A stretch of 64,000 bases of DNA from an uncultured Gammaproteobacteria bacterium. GTDB lineage: Bacteria > Pseudomonadota > Gammaproteobacteria > Steroidobacterales > XN24. The stretch spans positions 62,001 to 126,000 of the forward strand of contig CAMYOC010000026.1 in NCBI GenBank assembly GCA_947259915.1, read 5' to 3'. Below are positions 63,997 to 64,000 of this stretch, piece after piece; the first letter of the stretch is position 1, and each line of letters starts with the position of its first letter. The position numbers were made by a program, and so were the translations under genes. Below the pieces are notes generated by a model. The model made no database searches. It saw only the letters and a program-made list of their open reading frames with translations, and was not told the DNA's origin.

Positions 63997-64000
63997 GATT

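Overview
The window is GC-rich, densely packed chromosomal DNA from a gammaproteobacterium. Support comes from the mraZ-rsmH-ftsL-ftsI-murE-murF-mraY-murD-ftsW division and cell-wall cluster, rsmI/lpoA/yraN/diaA, petABC-sspAB, murA-ibaG, and yrbG-kdsD-kdsC-lptCAB-rpoN-hpf-ptsN-rapZ. All keep the order known from that class. PPi-dependent phosphofructokinase beside a membrane pyrophosphatase, a PVWY-type cytochrome b and a tkt-gap-pgk-pyk run fit a Chromatiales or Ectothiorhodospiraceae-like lineage. That placement is an inference. Almost all genes are housekeeping; I see no prophage, insertion sequence, CRISPR array, tRNA or rRNA.

Layout. 1-9187 (minus): the dcw cluster, cut inside ftsW by the left edge. 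It is preceded by two sigma70-like promoters and three MraZ boxes. 9449-9832: RNase P RNA, whose -10 box contains the stop codon of rsmI (9840-10712, minus). 10779-15068 (plus): lpoA, yraN, diaA and an FAD-linked oxidase. 15061-18736 (minus): petABC-sspA-sspB, read from right to left. 18972-21578: a DegS-like protease facing murA-ibaG. 21765-31030 (plus): a cation/Ca2+ exchanger, Kdo synthesis, the LPS transport (Lpt) genes, sigma54 and nitrogen-PTS genes, then an MgtE magnesium channel. 31019-38779 is the most accessory-looking part: a patatin-like lipase, an exported peroxiredoxin, a large surface alpha-amylase lipoprotein that is frameshifted, and a penicillin-acylase family enzyme.

38832-44587 (minus): tkt-gap-pgk-pyk, with tkt broken by a small deletion and frameshift. 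44673-47852: a thioredoxin-like gene and metK diverge from one palindromic promoter; ahcY follows metK, giving SAM synthesis and SAH recycling. 47921-53943: an O-methyltransferase, cpdA, a class II aldolase homologue, a TraB/GumN protein, a 54-residue rubredoxin, thiDE and hemL. 53962-58608 (minus): a tightly overlapping operon of a membrane protein, mpl, ubiX, a Lon-N protein, a 51-residue CDGSH iron-sulfur protein, a DUF2007/RanBP2-finger protein and a hydrolase. 58699-63996: rnd, adk, PPi-dependent phosphofructokinase and the membrane pyrophosphatase.

How the genes work together: the left 10 kb, murA, mpl and lpoA all serve peptidoglycan synthesis, division and recycling. kdsD/kdsC and lptCAB build and export lipopolysaccharide. 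gap-pgk-pyk with PPi-PFK and HppA indicate a pyrophosphate-linked glycolysis/Calvin-type carbon economy. The clearest oddities are the amylase with three repeated modules spliced into its C-terminal region, the disrupted tkt and the very compact promoter arrangements.
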